In this document: piece by piece, positions 17,410 through 25,962 of the stretch | Position numbering within the stretch: position 1 is the first letter of the stretch | How the letters are laid out: the number at the start of each line of letters is the position of its first letter | Translations under genes and position numbers: made by a program | Notes under the pieces: generated by a model | The model's input: only the letters and a program-made list of their open reading frames with translations | Databases searched by the model: none | What the model was told of the DNA's origin: nothing | NCBI GenBank assembly: GCA_937902735.1 | Contig: CALELS010000015.1 | Location: 176,621-240,620 of the forward strand | DNA length: 64,000 nt | Reading direction: 5' to 3' | Source of the DNA: an uncultured Caryophanales bacterium | Lineage (GTDB): Bacteria; Bacillota_I; Bacilli_A; RFN20; CAG-826

Positions 17410-18516
17410 ATGCCACTTAAGGCAGGTATTGTTGGACTTCCTAACGTTGGCAAATCGACACTTTTTAATGCTATTACAAATTCTAAAGTTGAAGCAGCCA
17501 ATTATCCTTTTGCAACAATTAATCCAAATACAGGTGTTGTTAATGTGCCTGATGAAAGACTAAATTTTCTCTCCTCTTTATTTAATCCAAAGAAAACTAT
17601 TGCAGCTACTTTTGAATTCTACGATATTGCAGGTCTAGTTAGAGGAGCTTCCAAAGGCGAAGGACTTGGTAACCAATTCCTTGGTCATATTAGAGAATGT
17701 GACGCTATTGTTGAAGTTGTTCGCTGCTTTGATTCAAACGATATCATTCACGTTGAAGAAAGCGTTGATCCAAAAAGAGATATTGAAACCATTAATCTTG
17801 AACTTGCTATGGCAGATTTAACTACTGTCACCAAGAGACTACTTGCTGTTGAAAACAAAGCAAGAGTCAACAAAGACAAAGAATCAATGCTTGAAGTTTC
17901 AATTTTGAATTTAATTAAGCCTTTGTTAGAGCAAGGAGAGCCAGCTAGAAAAGCAGAACTTTCTAAAGAACAATTTGATTTTGCATTTAAGAATTACCAT
18001 CTTTTAACTTTAAAACCTATTATCTACGTTGCTAACGTTTCTGACTCGGATTATATGGACTTAGATGGTTGTAAATATTTAAATATTGTTAAAGAAATTG
18101 CAAGTAAGGAAAATGCTCAAGTTATTCCTATCTCTTGTGAAATAGAATATGAATTATCATCTCTTCCAAACGAAGAAAGAAAAGAATTCTTAGCATCTTT
18201 AGGTGCTTCCGAATCTGGTTTAGATAAGATTATTAAAGCTACTTATGCCCTATTAGATTTATCTACATTCTTTACTGTAGGTCCAGATGAATGTCGTGCT
18301 TGGACATTTAAAAACGGCATGCTTGCCCCTCAATGTGCAGGCATTATCCATTCAGATTTTGAAAAAGGATTTATTAAAGCCGAAGTATACTCTTACGAAG
18401 ATATGTTAAATTATCGTTCTGAAGTTGCTCTTAAAGAGGCGGGTAAAATCAGAATGGAAGGTAAATCATATGTCATGAAAGATGGAGACATTGTCTTCTT
18501 TAGATTTAATGTTTAG
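17410..18516 (+). CDS. ychF: Ribosome-binding ATPase YchF
   Basis: An Obg-family protein of 368 residues that prefers ATP over GTP and binds ribosomes. G1 is GLPNVGKST (about 8-16), switch motifs YPFATINPNTG and YDIAGLVRGASKGEGLGNQFL follow, and the C-terminal TGS domain ends AGKIRMEGKSYVMKDGDIVFFRFNV. The family G4 change (NxxE type rather than NKxD) fits NVSDSD at about 213. The ribosome binding site GTGGAGG lies inside the end of csp. Confidence 0.95.
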   Translation: MPLKAGIVGLPNVGKSTLFNAITNSKVEAANYPFATINPNTGVVNVPDERLNFLSSLFNPKKTIAATFEFYDIAGLVRGASKGEGLGNQFLGHIRECDAIVEVVRCFDSNDIIHVEESVDPKRDIETINLELAMADLTTVTKRLLAVENKARVNKDKESMLEVSILNLIKPLLEQGEPARKAELSKEQFDFAFKNYHLLTLKPIIYVANVSDSDYMDLDGCKYLNIVKEIASKENAQVIPISCEIEYELSSLPNEERKEFLASLGASESGLDKIIKATYALLDLSTFFTVGPDECRAWTFKNGMLAPQCAGIIHSDFEKGFIKAEVYSYEDMLNYRSEVALKEAGKIRMEGKSYVMKDGDIVFFRFNV

Positions 18517-18525
18517 GAGAAAAAT

Positions 18526-19005
18526 ATGTATCGTATAGGTTATAGCGAAGATATCCATCAAGTTGTAAAAGGTCGTAAACTCGTATTAGCAGGCCTACCT
18601 TTTGATGTCGATTTTGGACTTGATGGCCATAGTGATGCTGATGTTGTTCTTCATGCAGTAACTGAAGCAATCTTTGGAGCATTAGCTTTAGGTGATCTAG
18701 GAGATCATTTTCCTGATAATGATCCAAAATATAAAGATGCAAATTCTTCAATATTTGTTAAGGAAGCAGTTCATTTTATGAAGCAAGAAGGCTATCATCT
18801 TTCAAATGTTGATGTTCAACTTGCTTTAGCAAAACCTCGTTTAAATGATTATAAATGTGAAATGATTAGATCGCTTGCAAATCTTCTTGAAGTTGAGGTA
18901 AACCAAGTCTCGATTAAAGCGATGTCATTTAATAAAGTAGGACCAATTGGTGAAGGAAAAGCTATTAAAGCATCTGCAATCGTCCTATTAGAAAAGAACA
19001 AATAA
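18526..19005 (+). CDS. ispF: 2-C-methyl-D-erythritol 2,4-cyclodiphosphate synthase
   Basis: Fifth enzyme of the MEP isoprenoid pathway. The metal-binding Asp and His lie in GYSEDIHQ at the start, where most IspF have GxGxDxH. GHSDADVVLHAVTEAIFGAL, GDLGDHFPDNDP, ISIKAMSFNKVG-type C-terminal segments are all present. Length 159 is typical. TAGGAGAAAAAT precedes the ATG. ispD lies about 10 kb downstream on the other strand rather than next to it. Confidence 0.95.
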   Translation: MYRIGYSEDIHQVVKGRKLVLAGLPFDVDFGLDGHSDADVVLHAVTEAIFGALALGDLGDHFPDNDPKYKDANSSIFVKEAVHFMKQEGYHLSNVDVQLALAKPRLNDYKCEMIRSLANLLEVEVNQVSIKAMSFNKVGPIGEGKAIKASAIVLLEKNK

Positions 19006-19017
19006 TTAAAATTATTA

Positions 19018-19046
19018 TTGTGATAATTTCTCTAAAAATATAATAT
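19018..19046 (+). promoter_or_regulatory. Promoter of argS
   Basis: TTGTGA (19018-19023) with TATAAT (19039-19044) or the overlapping TAATAT (19041-19046), spacing 15 or 17. The leader to the ATG at 19061 would be only about ten bases and has no ribosome binding site. No T-box is present. Confidence 0.55.
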
Positions 19047-19060
19047 ATTGCATACGAATT

Positions 19061-20692
19061 ATGAATATCGAAGAAAATCTAAAACAAAAAATAGTCGATG
19101 CCTTAGCAAAACTAGGACAAAATTTTTCAATTAATGACATAGTCATTGAAAAGACAAAAAATGAAGCACATGGAGATTATGCCTCTAATGTGGCTTTAAA
19201 ATTTGCATCAAGATTTTCTAAAGCCCCTCGTGTTTTCGCTGAAGAATTAATAAACGCTATCGACAAAGAAAATATCGAAAAGATTGAAATTGCTGGTCCT
19301 GGTTTCATTAATTTCTTTATGAAAAAAGGAACACTTAATCAATTAGTGAATAAAATCATTAGCGAAGGCGAAAATTTTGGTAAAGGTTTAGATAAAAATA
19401 AATCAATAAATGTTGAATTCGTAAGCGCAAATCCAACTGGTGATCTTCATTTAGGTCATGCAAGATGTGCTGCTGTTGGTGATACAATCTGTCGTTTATA
19501 TGAATTTGCTGGATATAAAGTTACACGCGAATTCTATGTTAATAATGCTGGAAACCAAATTAAAACTTTGGGTTTATCATTACAAACAAGATATAAACAA
19601 GCTTTTGGTGAGAAAATTGAATTACCAGAAGATTCGTATCATGGACACGATATCATTGATATCGCAAACGAGCTTAAAGCAGAGTTTGGAGATAAATATC
19701 TAAAAGATACAGAAGAAAACCTCGCTTTCATTACCAAATATGGAATGGACAAGGAACTCGCTAAAATTGAAAAAGACTTAGACTTATTTAGAGTTAAGTT
19801 TGATATTTATTCTTTTGAAACTGATGTAAGAAAGAACAATCATGTTCAAGATGTTCTCGTAAATAAGTTTGCTAAATATTCTTATGTTGATAATGGAGCA
19901 ACATTCTTAAGAACAACTGATTTCTTAGATGATAAAGATAGAGCAGTTGTTAAATCAGATGGCTCATTTACATATTTAATGCCTGATATTGCATACCACT
20001 TAATGAAATTAAGTCGTGGTTATGATTTATTAGTTGATGTTTTAGGTGCAGATCATCATGGTTATATCAACAGAATGAAATCTGCTCTTATGATGCAAGG
20101 ATATTCAAAAGAAACACTCGAAGTGGAACTTGTTCAAGTTGTGCGTTTAATCAAAGATGGCGAAGAAGTCAAAATGTCAAAACGAACAGGCGCAGGTGTA
20201 TCATTACGTGAACTCTGTGAAGAAGTTGGTGTTGATGCAGTAAGATATTTCTTTGTTTCTCGAGCCGCTTCATCTCATTTAGATTTCAATTTGAACCTTG
20301 CTCTTGAACAATCTAGTTCTAACCCAGTTTATTACGCCCAATATGCTCACGCTAGATTATCAAAAGTTCTCGATCTTGCTAAAGAAAAAGGGATTGAAGT
20401 TCCATCAAATGCTTCAACCTTAAATGAAAAAAGCGAGATTGAATTACTTAAATGTTTGAACGAATTCCCTCAAATGGTAGAATCCGCAGCTTTAAAACGT
20501 GAACCATATATGATGGCTAATTATATTCAATCATTAGCGGCGAACATACATGCATTTTATAGTGAATGCAAGATGATTGATGAAAATAATTTAGAAATTA
20601 CAAAATCTCGTTTAGCATTAGCTAAAGCGAGCAAGATAGTTATGAAAAACGCTCTTGGAATAATTGGAGTAGACGCTCCTAGTAAGATGTAG
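19061..20692 (+). CDS. argS: Arginyl-tRNA synthetase
   Basis: A class I synthetase of 543 residues. The HIGH-type motif is NPTGDLHLGHAR (about 126-137), followed by FYVNNAGNQI. The KMSKS-type motif is VKMSKRTGAG (about 369-378). The N-terminal Arg-tRNA-specific additional domain (about 1-85) and the C-terminal anticodon-binding DALR domain, ending with the MKNALGIIGVDAP segment, are both present. It leads directly into rpoE, a conserved argS-rpoE order in low-GC Gram-positives. Confidence 0.97.
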   Translation: MNIEENLKQKIVDALAKLGQNFSINDIVIEKTKNEAHGDYASNVALKFASRFSKAPRVFAEELINAIDKENIEKIEIAGPGFINFFMKKGTLNQLVNKIISEGENFGKGLDKNKSINVEFVSANPTGDLHLGHARCAAVGDTICRLYEFAGYKVTREFYVNNAGNQIKTLGLSLQTRYKQAFGEKIELPEDSYHGHDIIDIANELKAEFGDKYLKDTEENLAFITKYGMDKELAKIEKDLDLFRVKFDIYSFETDVRKNNHVQDVLVNKFAKYSYVDNGATFLRTTDFLDDKDRAVVKSDGSFTYLMPDIAYHLMKLSRGYDLLVDVLGADHHGYINRMKSALMMQGYSKETLEVELVQVVRLIKDGEEVKMSKRTGAGVSLRELCEEVGVDAVRYFFVSRAASSHLDFNLNLALEQSSSNPVYYAQYAHARLSKVLDLAKEKGIEVPSNASTLNEKSEIELLKCLNEFPQMVESAALKREPYMMANYIQSLAANIHAFYSECKMIDENNLEITKSRLALAKASKIVMKNALGIIGVDAPSKM

Positions 20693-20708
20693 AAAGAAGG
20701 ATATAGTT

Positions 20709-21116
20709 ATGGTGGAAAAGTCATTTCTAGAAATTGCAGTTGGAATTATTAAAGAAAGCAAAGAACCAATTGCTTTTAAAGAATTATTTGAAAAGACTCT
20801 TGAAAAGAGTGGTGAAGTTTTATCTGAAAATGATAAACGTAAACATATGTCCAATCTTTATACTCAGTTAACATTTGATGGACGTTTATTCACTGTTGAT
20901 AACAAATGGGATCTTAAAGAGAGAAATAAATTTGAACAATACTATCGTGATGTTTCTGAACTTGATGATACCGATGATGAGAGTGATGATGAAGAAGAAA
21001 AAGAACTCTTAAAACAAGAATCGGGTGAATTAGGATCATATGATGAAGCTACTGAAGAAAGTGATTCATTAAGTGATTTTGAAAATAAAAAATCCCCAGA
21101 AGATGAGGACTTTTAA
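20709..21116 (+). CDS. rpoE: DNA-directed RNA polymerase subunit delta
   Basis: The Gram-positive delta subunit, which helps RNA polymerase release and initiation specificity. The N-terminal HARE-HTH domain (about 1-75) includes FKELFEKTLEKSGE, MSNLYTQLTFDGRLF and NKWDLKERNK. The rest (about 85-135) is a disordered acidic tail very rich in Asp and Glu. Length is 135, a little under Bacillus RpoE. AGAAAGGATATAGTT precedes the ATG. Its stop shares one base with the nrnA start. Confidence 0.94.
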   Translation: MVEKSFLEIAVGIIKESKEPIAFKELFEKTLEKSGEVLSENDKRKHMSNLYTQLTFDGRLFTVDNKWDLKERNKFEQYYRDVSELDDTDDESDDEEEKELLKQESGELGSYDEATEESDSLSDFENKKSPEDEDF

Positions 21117-22069
21117 TGGATAAAAAATTATTAAAGAAATTTCTAAAAAAGATTAAACAATTTGATATCATCACAATTTATGGACATGTTAATCCTGATT
21201 GTGACTGCTATGGGGCAAGTATTGGTCTTAGAGAAATCCTGAGGGATAATTTTAAAAATAAAAAAATATATGCTTTAGGCTTTGGACCTACTGTTATGTT
21301 TGATCGTCTTGCTCGATATGATGAAGTTGATGATGAAACAATTAAGAATTCTTTAGGTATTGTTGTTGATGTTTCTGAAACTTCACGTATTTCTGAACCT
21401 CGTGTCACAATGTGTAAGGAACTCATTAAGATTGATCACCATATTGAATCAGTTCCGTTTGATGGCTTGAAATGGGTTGATACAGGAAGTATTGCTGCTG
21501 CTCAAATGGTTGCAGAATTTGCACTTACATTCCATCTAAAAATCTCAAAATTAGCCGCAGAAGCCCTATATCTTGGCATCTGCACTGACTCTGGAAGATT
21601 TAGATATACCCCAACAAACGCAAAGACACATTTAATTGTTTCAAAATTGTATGATTTAGGTATTGAACCAAAATCAATGTTTGATATCTTGTATCAATCA
21701 GAAGCAAGATTTGTTAAATACCAAGCTCTTATTGTTTCTAAATTTAAAACAACAAAACATAATGTTATTTATTGCTTTATTGATCCAAAAGATTATGAAC
21801 AATTTGATCTTAAATATGATCAAGTTTCCAAAAACGTTAATGTAATGGGAAATATCATAGGCTCTAAGGCTTGGACTTTGTTTACAAGATCTCCTGAAGG
21901 AGTAATTCGTGTTGAATTTAGAAGTAATGGAATGAACATTCAACCAATTGCAGTTAAATATGGCGGTGGTGGACACAAATGCGCTGCTGGAGCTAGACTA
22001 GAAAACTGGTCTTGGGATGAATGCATGAAAATCATTAATGATTTAGATGAACTAGCATCAAAAGAATAA
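21116..22069 (+). CDS. nrnA: DHH/DHHA1 phosphoesterase, NrnA-like oligoribonuclease/pAp phosphatase
   Basis: A 317-residue DHH protein that in Bacillus degrades nanoRNAs (2-5 nt) from their ends and dephosphorylates pAp. Motifs are YGHVNPDCDCYGAS (about 22-35), VVDVSETSR, IDHHIES (about 109-115), and LYLGICTDSGRFRYTPT; the DHHA1 domain ends with VKYGGGGHKCAAGARL. Here the first motif reads PDCDC where most have PDGDA. The next gene, a CysQ-type phosphatase, also acts on pAp, so two pAp-clearing enzymes are adjacent. Confidence 0.92.
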   Translation: MDKKLLKKFLKKIKQFDIITIYGHVNPDCDCYGASIGLREILRDNFKNKKIYALGFGPTVMFDRLARYDEVDDETIKNSLGIVVDVSETSRISEPRVTMCKELIKIDHHIESVPFDGLKWVDTGSIAAAQMVAEFALTFHLKISKLAAEALYLGICTDSGRFRYTPTNAKTHLIVSKLYDLGIEPKSMFDILYQSEARFVKYQALIVSKFKTTKHNVIYCFIDPKDYEQFDLKYDQVSKNVNVMGNIIGSKAWTLFTRSPEGVIRVEFRSNGMNIQPIAVKYGGGGHKCAAGARLENWSWDECMKIINDLDELASKE

Positions 22070-22070
22070 A

Positions 22071-22859
22071 ATGGCTTACGAATTAGAATTATCAACAGTC
22101 ATTAGACTATGTAAAGAAATCTCTCCAAAAATTCTAGAGATTTATAATTCAAATAATCTTGGTGTTGAAATTAAAGATGATAATTCGCCTGTCACAATTG
22201 CTGATAAATTAGTCGATAAATATCTTCGTGATAATTTAGCGGCTATTTTTCCTAATATTGGTTTTTTAACAGAAGAATCAGTTGATGATTTATCAAGATT
22301 AAATAAAGAATATATCTGGATAATAGATCCAATTGATGGGACAAAAGATTTTATCGCTCATGATGATCAGTTTTCAATCAATGTTGCCCTTTGTCATCGT
22401 CATGAAATAGTTCTTGGAGTAATACATGCTCCAGTATCAGGAAATTTATATTACGCTATAAAAGACGAGGGTTCCTATAGTGAAATTGACAATATTAAGA
22501 GAAAACTATCGGTTTCTAAAAGAAGAAAAAACCTTCGTGTAATCACATCAAAATTTCACTTAAATGATTTTGAAAAATCAATGATAGAAAAATATAAGAA
22601 TCAATTTGAAACAGTTTATGCTTATGGTTCATCTTTAAAAGGATGTTTAATTGCTAGAGGAGATGCTGAGCTTTCTTATCGCTTTTCAAGCGGAACTAAA
22701 GAATGGGATACAGCCGCAATGAATATCATTTTGAATGAAGCCGGTGGATTAATCTTAAAACCTGATGGTAGTAAGATAATCTACAATAAAAGCGATGTAT
22801 ATAATCATGGTGGATACATAATTTGTAATAATTATGAAAATTTCTTAGAATATAAATAA
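22071..22859 (+). CDS. cysQ: 3'(2'),5'-bisphosphate nucleotidase CysQ (inositol monophosphatase superfamily)
   Basis: A Li-sensitive phosphatase-fold protein of 262 residues. Metal-site motifs are DDNSPVTIADKLVD (about 37-50), LTEESVDD (about 66-73), IIDPIDGTKDFI (about 86-97) and GTKEWDTAAMNIILNEAGG (about 205-223). The DNSPVT segment and WIIDPIDGTKDFI spacing point to CysQ (pAp or PAPS phosphatase) rather than inositol phosphatase. It starts two bases after nrnA without a Shine-Dalgarno, so translation is coupled. Confidence 0.88.
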   Translation: MAYELELSTVIRLCKEISPKILEIYNSNNLGVEIKDDNSPVTIADKLVDKYLRDNLAAIFPNIGFLTEESVDDLSRLNKEYIWIIDPIDGTKDFIAHDDQFSINVALCHRHEIVLGVIHAPVSGNLYYAIKDEGSYSEIDNIKRKLSVSKRRKNLRVITSKFHLNDFEKSMIEKYKNQFETVYAYGSSLKGCLIARGDAELSYRFSSGTKEWDTAAMNIILNEAGGLILKPDGSKIIYNKSDVYNHGGYIICNNYENFLEYK

Positions 22860-22873
22860 TTAAGGAGAAAATT

Positions 22874-24436
22874 ATGAAGAATAGGTTTTTAACAACATTA
22901 TTATTAATTCCTTTGCTTGCTGGTTGTCCTGGTACTCCTGCTAGTGATGAACCACAATCAATGCCTGATGATTATGTTCCTGCTAACTTACCCGATTACT
23001 ACGAAGATAAGAATACAGGTGCAATTAAAAGTGATGAAGACTATGTCTATTTCGACATTTATGGCATAAGCGACTTCCATGGAGCAGTTAATTATAACAA
23101 AGATAATAAAGAACTTGGTCTTGCAAGACTCTCCTCATATTATGACAAGAAAAGAGAAGATAACCCTGGTGGAACTCTTCTTCTTTCTAGTGGTGATATG
23201 TGGCAAGGTAGTGCAGACTCAAATTTAACAAGAGGAACCATGGTTACATATTCTATGAATTTAATGGACTTTGATTCTATGGCTCTTGGTAATCACGAAT
23301 TTGACTGGACTATTGATTGGATTAAGAACAACAAAGAACGTGCAAACTTCCCATTAGTATGTGCAAACTTAATTAATAAAGATACTCATGAAATTGCTGA
23401 TTTTGTAACCCCGTCCACCATTATTGAACGTGGCCAAGGTGAAGAAAAATACAAAATTGGTGTTGTTGGCACAATTGGAGACAACATCAAAAATACAATC
23501 ATTGCTTCGGCAGTTGCTGAATATGAATTTGCTGATGAAATCCAAACGGTTAAGTCCGAAACTCAAAAATTACGTGAACAAGGCTGTGATATCGTTGTCT
23601 GGACATCTCATAATGACGCCAAAACTTTAAAAGAAAGAGTTGGTAGAGATAATCCAGGTGTTGACCTCGTTATCGGTGGTCATAGCCATGTTACTTATGT
23701 TGATCAATTAGGTGAAGTTGCTTTTATGCAATCAAAAGCTTATGGTCATTCTTTAACACATGCAACTCTTAGACTTAATAAGGATACTCGTTCTGTAAGT
23801 CTTGAAGCAATTAATGCTGATGACAACCCAACTGAAAATGAAATTGAAGAAGATGCACAAGTTGCTGCTTTAGTTAATGAATATCAAGAAAAATTCATTA
23901 ATCCAGTTAAGAATAGGGTTGTAGGTAGTGTTGATGCCGATTTAACAATTAAAGAAACACTTTCCAATCTTTGCGTTTATTCAATGGCAGAAGAATTAAA
24001 AAGAAATGAACAATTCTCTTCATACGAAGTTAGAGCAGCATTCCATAACGTTAATGGTGGTGTTCGTAAAGATATCCTTGCTGGTGAAATTAGCTATGGT
24101 AATGTATATGAATCGTTCCCATTTGATAATGAAATCGTTATTTTGAAACTTAATGGTTATTATCTCTATTACGATTTCTATTCAAAAAAGAATAACACTG
24201 CTATTTGGCATAGTTTTGAAACAGCTGATGATATCAAAGATGACGAAGAATATTACATCATCACGACTGATTTCTTACTCACAAACAATGATTACTATGC
24301 TCCAACTCAAAAGAATATCAAGGAAGTAATCTATACAAACATCATGGTTCGTGATGCTGTTGCAAATCAAATCAAATTATCCTCGCCTCTTGTTAGTGAA
24401 GATTATTCAATGTATAGATCTTGCTTCAAACGTTAA
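22874..24436 (+). CDS. 5'-nucleotidase/2',3'-cyclic phosphodiesterase family lipoprotein
   Basis: A 520-residue surface enzyme. A signal peptide ends in the lipobox LLAGC (Cys18). The calcineurin-like phosphoesterase domain has GISDFHGAV, LLSSGDMWQGS, ALGNHEFDW and VIGGHSHVTY, the usual metal and phosphate ligands. A 5'-nucleotidase C-terminal domain follows (about 310-510), with AAFHNVNGGVRKDI and a FPFDNEIVILKL segment, where UshA-type enzymes bind the nucleotide. It would release nucleosides and phosphate outside the cell. A TTAAGGAGAAAATT precedes the ATG. It follows cysQ by 14 bases, putting three nucleotide-phosphate hydrolases in a row. Confidence 0.92.
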   Translation: MKNRFLTTLLLIPLLAGCPGTPASDEPQSMPDDYVPANLPDYYEDKNTGAIKSDEDYVYFDIYGISDFHGAVNYNKDNKELGLARLSSYYDKKREDNPGGTLLLSSGDMWQGSADSNLTRGTMVTYSMNLMDFDSMALGNHEFDWTIDWIKNNKERANFPLVCANLINKDTHEIADFVTPSTIIERGQGEEKYKIGVVGTIGDNIKNTIIASAVAEYEFADEIQTVKSETQKLREQGCDIVVWTSHNDAKTLKERVGRDNPGVDLVIGGHSHVTYVDQLGEVAFMQSKAYGHSLTHATLRLNKDTRSVSLEAINADDNPTENEIEEDAQVAALVNEYQEKFINPVKNRVVGSVDADLTIKETLSNLCVYSMAEELKRNEQFSSYEVRAAFHNVNGGVRKDILAGEISYGNVYESFPFDNEIVILKLNGYYLYYDFYSKKNNTAIWHSFETADDIKDDEEYYIITTDFLLTNNDYYAPTQKNIKEVIYTNIMVRDAVANQIKLSSPLVSEDYSMYRSCFKR

Positions 24437-24451
24437 TCTCTAGATTAAACA

Positions 24452-24481
24452 AAAACAACTCGGTTCAATCGAGTTGTTTTT
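24452..24481. terminator. Bidirectional intrinsic terminator
   Basis: AAAACAACTCG (24452-24462) pairs perfectly with CGAGTTGTTTT (24470-24480) around a 7-base loop. A T-run follows on both strands, so it can end both the nucleotidase gene and the convergent NifU-like gene. Confidence 0.92.
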
Positions 24482-24485
24482 ATGT

Positions 24486-24743
24486 CTATTGTTTCTTTGG
24501 CATTTCGGAAGCTAGTTTAACTCCGATAACACCAGGAACTTCTTCTTGAAGAATGATTTCAATTCCTTCACCTAATGTATCGTTTACAAGAGCGCAGCCT
24601 TCGCATGCACCGAGTAAATCAACATAAACAATGCCATCAATAAAATCGACAAATTTAACATCGCCACCATCACGATTGATAAATGGTCTTATCTTGTCTA
24701 ATGTCCTTTCAATTAATTGAATTGTAGAATCTTTCTCATTCAT
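24486..24743 (-). CDS. NifU C-terminal domain protein (Fe-S scaffold/carrier)
   Basis: A small NifU-domain protein of 85 residues, like Bacillus YutI and the Nfu family. It has LDKIRPFINRDGGDVKFVD and GACEGCALVNDTLGEGIEIIL. The CxxC in CEGC would hold a transferable [4Fe-4S] cluster. The family usually has a proline after the second Cys; here it is alanine. The start is placed at 24743, since an upstream ATG at 24851 would run through the divergent gene. There is no ribosome binding site; TATAAT-like sequence ends about ten bases upstream. Confidence 0.88.
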   Translation of the reverse strand: MNEKDSTIQLIERTLDKIRPFINRDGGDVKFVDFIDGIVYVDLLGACEGCALVNDTLGEGIEIILQEEVPGVIGVKLASEMPKKQ

Positions 24744-24790
24744 AACGGAGATAATTATATATCTTTGATATGTTTTAGCAAGAAATGTGC

Positions 24791-24796
24791 TAATAT
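24791..24796 (+). promoter_or_regulatory. Extended -10 promoter of the RQC-like gene
   Basis: TGC-TAATAT (TG at 24788-24789, -10 at 24791-24796) lies seven bases before the ATG at 24804. The best -35 candidate TTGATA (24765-24770) is 20 bases away, so the extended -10 probably carries the promoter. The message would be leaderless. Confidence 0.5.
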
Positions 24797-24803
24797 TTTT
24801 GAG

Positions 24804-25202
24804 ATGAAAACAAGAAGTAGAAAAACAACTTTTAAGCTCACTGTCTCTCATTATAAGATTCTAGAAACAATTAAATCTTTAAATGATAGAAATCTTTACC
24901 CAACTGCAAAAGGTGTAAATAATATATTAAAAGGTGAAATTGATGATGAAACAATCCTTTATAAAGACATTTCTACTTACGCTACATTAATATCTTTTCC
25001 TGGTAGAAAGTTATGTTCTTATATTCTCAATATGGTAAGAAGAGAATACATTACATATATTTATGATGAAAATAGTGATGGAATGTATCTTAAGATAACT
25101 GAAAAAGGTGATATGGCGCTATTCTCATATCTTAGGAAACATCAATATTCTCACAAAAAGAAACAAGCTGTTACTCACAAAGAAATTGTTGAAATAAAAT
25201 AA
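24804..25202 (+). CDS. Standalone RQC-like winged-helix protein
   Basis: A 132-residue basic protein. By eye it aligns with the RQC winged-helix domain of RecQ helicases: ILETIKSL, then GVNNILKGEIDDETILYKD, LCSYILNMVRREYITYI, and LKITEKGDMALF, matching the RecQ pattern of a helix, LRGS-type turn, a recognition helix ending in GYL, and LTEKG. There is no helicase or HRDC part. Short RQC-only proteins exist in other Firmicutes. It may bind branched or duplex DNA; its job is unknown. The N-terminus MKTRSRKTTFK and the C-terminus are Lys/Arg rich. Confidence 0.6.
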   Translation: MKTRSRKTTFKLTVSHYKILETIKSLNDRNLYPTAKGVNNILKGEIDDETILYKDISTYATLISFPGRKLCSYILNMVRREYITYIYDENSDGMYLKITEKGDMALFSYLRKHQYSHKKKQAVTHKEIVEIK

Positions 25203-25204
25203 AA

Positions 25205-25232
25205 GACTTCCATAAGGAAGTCATTATTTTTA
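25205..25232 (+). terminator. Intrinsic terminator after the RQC-like gene
   Basis: GACTTCC (25205-25211), loop ATAA, GGAAGTC (25216-25222), then ATTATTTTTAATTT. The hairpin lies between convergent genes and may act both ways. Confidence 0.85.
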
Positions 25233-25240
25233 ATTTAGAA

Positions 25241-25750
25241 TTATTTCTTTAAATAAGAATAAGATTTGTTACCAGTAACTGGTGTATTCTTTTCTTCAAT
25301 GAGCCATTCAATAGCCGCCCAGATTGTAAGTCCACCAGCAACAAGAGTGAATGCTCCAGTAACATATGGAGCCCATAAAACAATTGGGTTATGACCACCA
25401 TATTGAATCCACATCCAAAGTTGCATAGAAAGAAGCATTAAACCAACTGAAGCAGTTAAGATTCCACCAAGAAGTTTTAATACGCTTTGTTTATTGGCAA
25501 ACACATTGGCAGCAATAGCAAGAATCATTAACGAAACAGTGACAATACCAGCTGGCATTACACTTGTTTGAATTTCTTGTAATTTTAAGTATTCGTGTAA
25601 GTAGAAGAAAATTTCGAATCCACTTGCTCCAAATAAGGCGAAATTTGATTCGAAAGTAACGAATGATTTAGGAATAAATAAAAAACCAAAAGCAAGTACA
25701 ACGACTGCAATTGAAACGAATGGAATAATCTTGAATAATTTTTTCTTCAT
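25241..25750 (-). CDS. Unknown four-helix membrane protein downstream of tRNA-Gln
   Basis: I do not recognise this 169-residue protein. It starts MKKKLFKIIPF and has four hydrophobic segments (about 7-26, 58-80, 88-110 and 120-145), with an aromatic stretch MQLWMWIQYGG before the last. The C-terminus is short, polar and cytoplasmic or external. GAAAGGAAATAACGAAG precedes the ATG at 25750; an upstream ATG at 25849 lies inside tRNA-Gln and is rejected. The gene begins only 23 bases after the CCA end of tRNA-Gln(CUG), so it may be read from the tRNA promoter. Confidence 0.7.
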   Translation of the reverse strand: MKKKLFKIIPFVSIAVVVLAFGFLFIPKSFVTFESNFALFGASGFEIFFYLHEYLKLQEIQTSVMPAGIVTVSLMILAIAANVFANKQSVLKLLGGILTASVGLMLLSMQLWMWIQYGGHNPIVLWAPYVTGAFTLVAGGLTIWAAIEWLIEEKNTPVTGNKSYSYLKK

Positions 25751-25773
25751 CTTCGTTATTTCCTTTCTACAAG

Positions 25774-25848
25774 TGGCTGGGGCGACTGGGATCGAACCAG
25801 TGAATGGTGAGTTCAGAGCCCACTGCCTTACCGCTTGGCTACACCCCA
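25774..25848 (-). tRNA. tRNA-Gln (anticodon CUG)
   Basis: Acceptor TGGGGTG pairs with CGCCCCA. The D arm is GCC/GGC, the anticodon loop CTCTGAA gives CUG, and the T loop is TTCGATC. Discriminator G and CCA are encoded. Last of a Lys-Leu-Gln set on this strand. Confidence 0.93.
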
Positions 25849-25866
25849 AATATAAAAGGTGGCGTA

Positions 25867-25954
25867 TGGTGCCCGGGACCGGACTTGAACCGGTATGAGT
25901 TATTCACTCGAGGGATTTTAAGTCCCTTGCGTCTACCAATTTCGCCACCTGGGC
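25867..25954 (-). tRNA. tRNA-Leu (anticodon UAA)
   Basis: Class II tRNA with a long variable arm. Anticodon loop CTTAAAA gives UAA; D loop AATTGGTAGA and T loop TTCAAGT are normal; CCA is encoded. The acceptor stem GCCCAGG/CCCGGGC has an A-C mismatch at 5:68. Confidence 0.9.
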
Positions 25955-25962
25955 ATTTTAAG

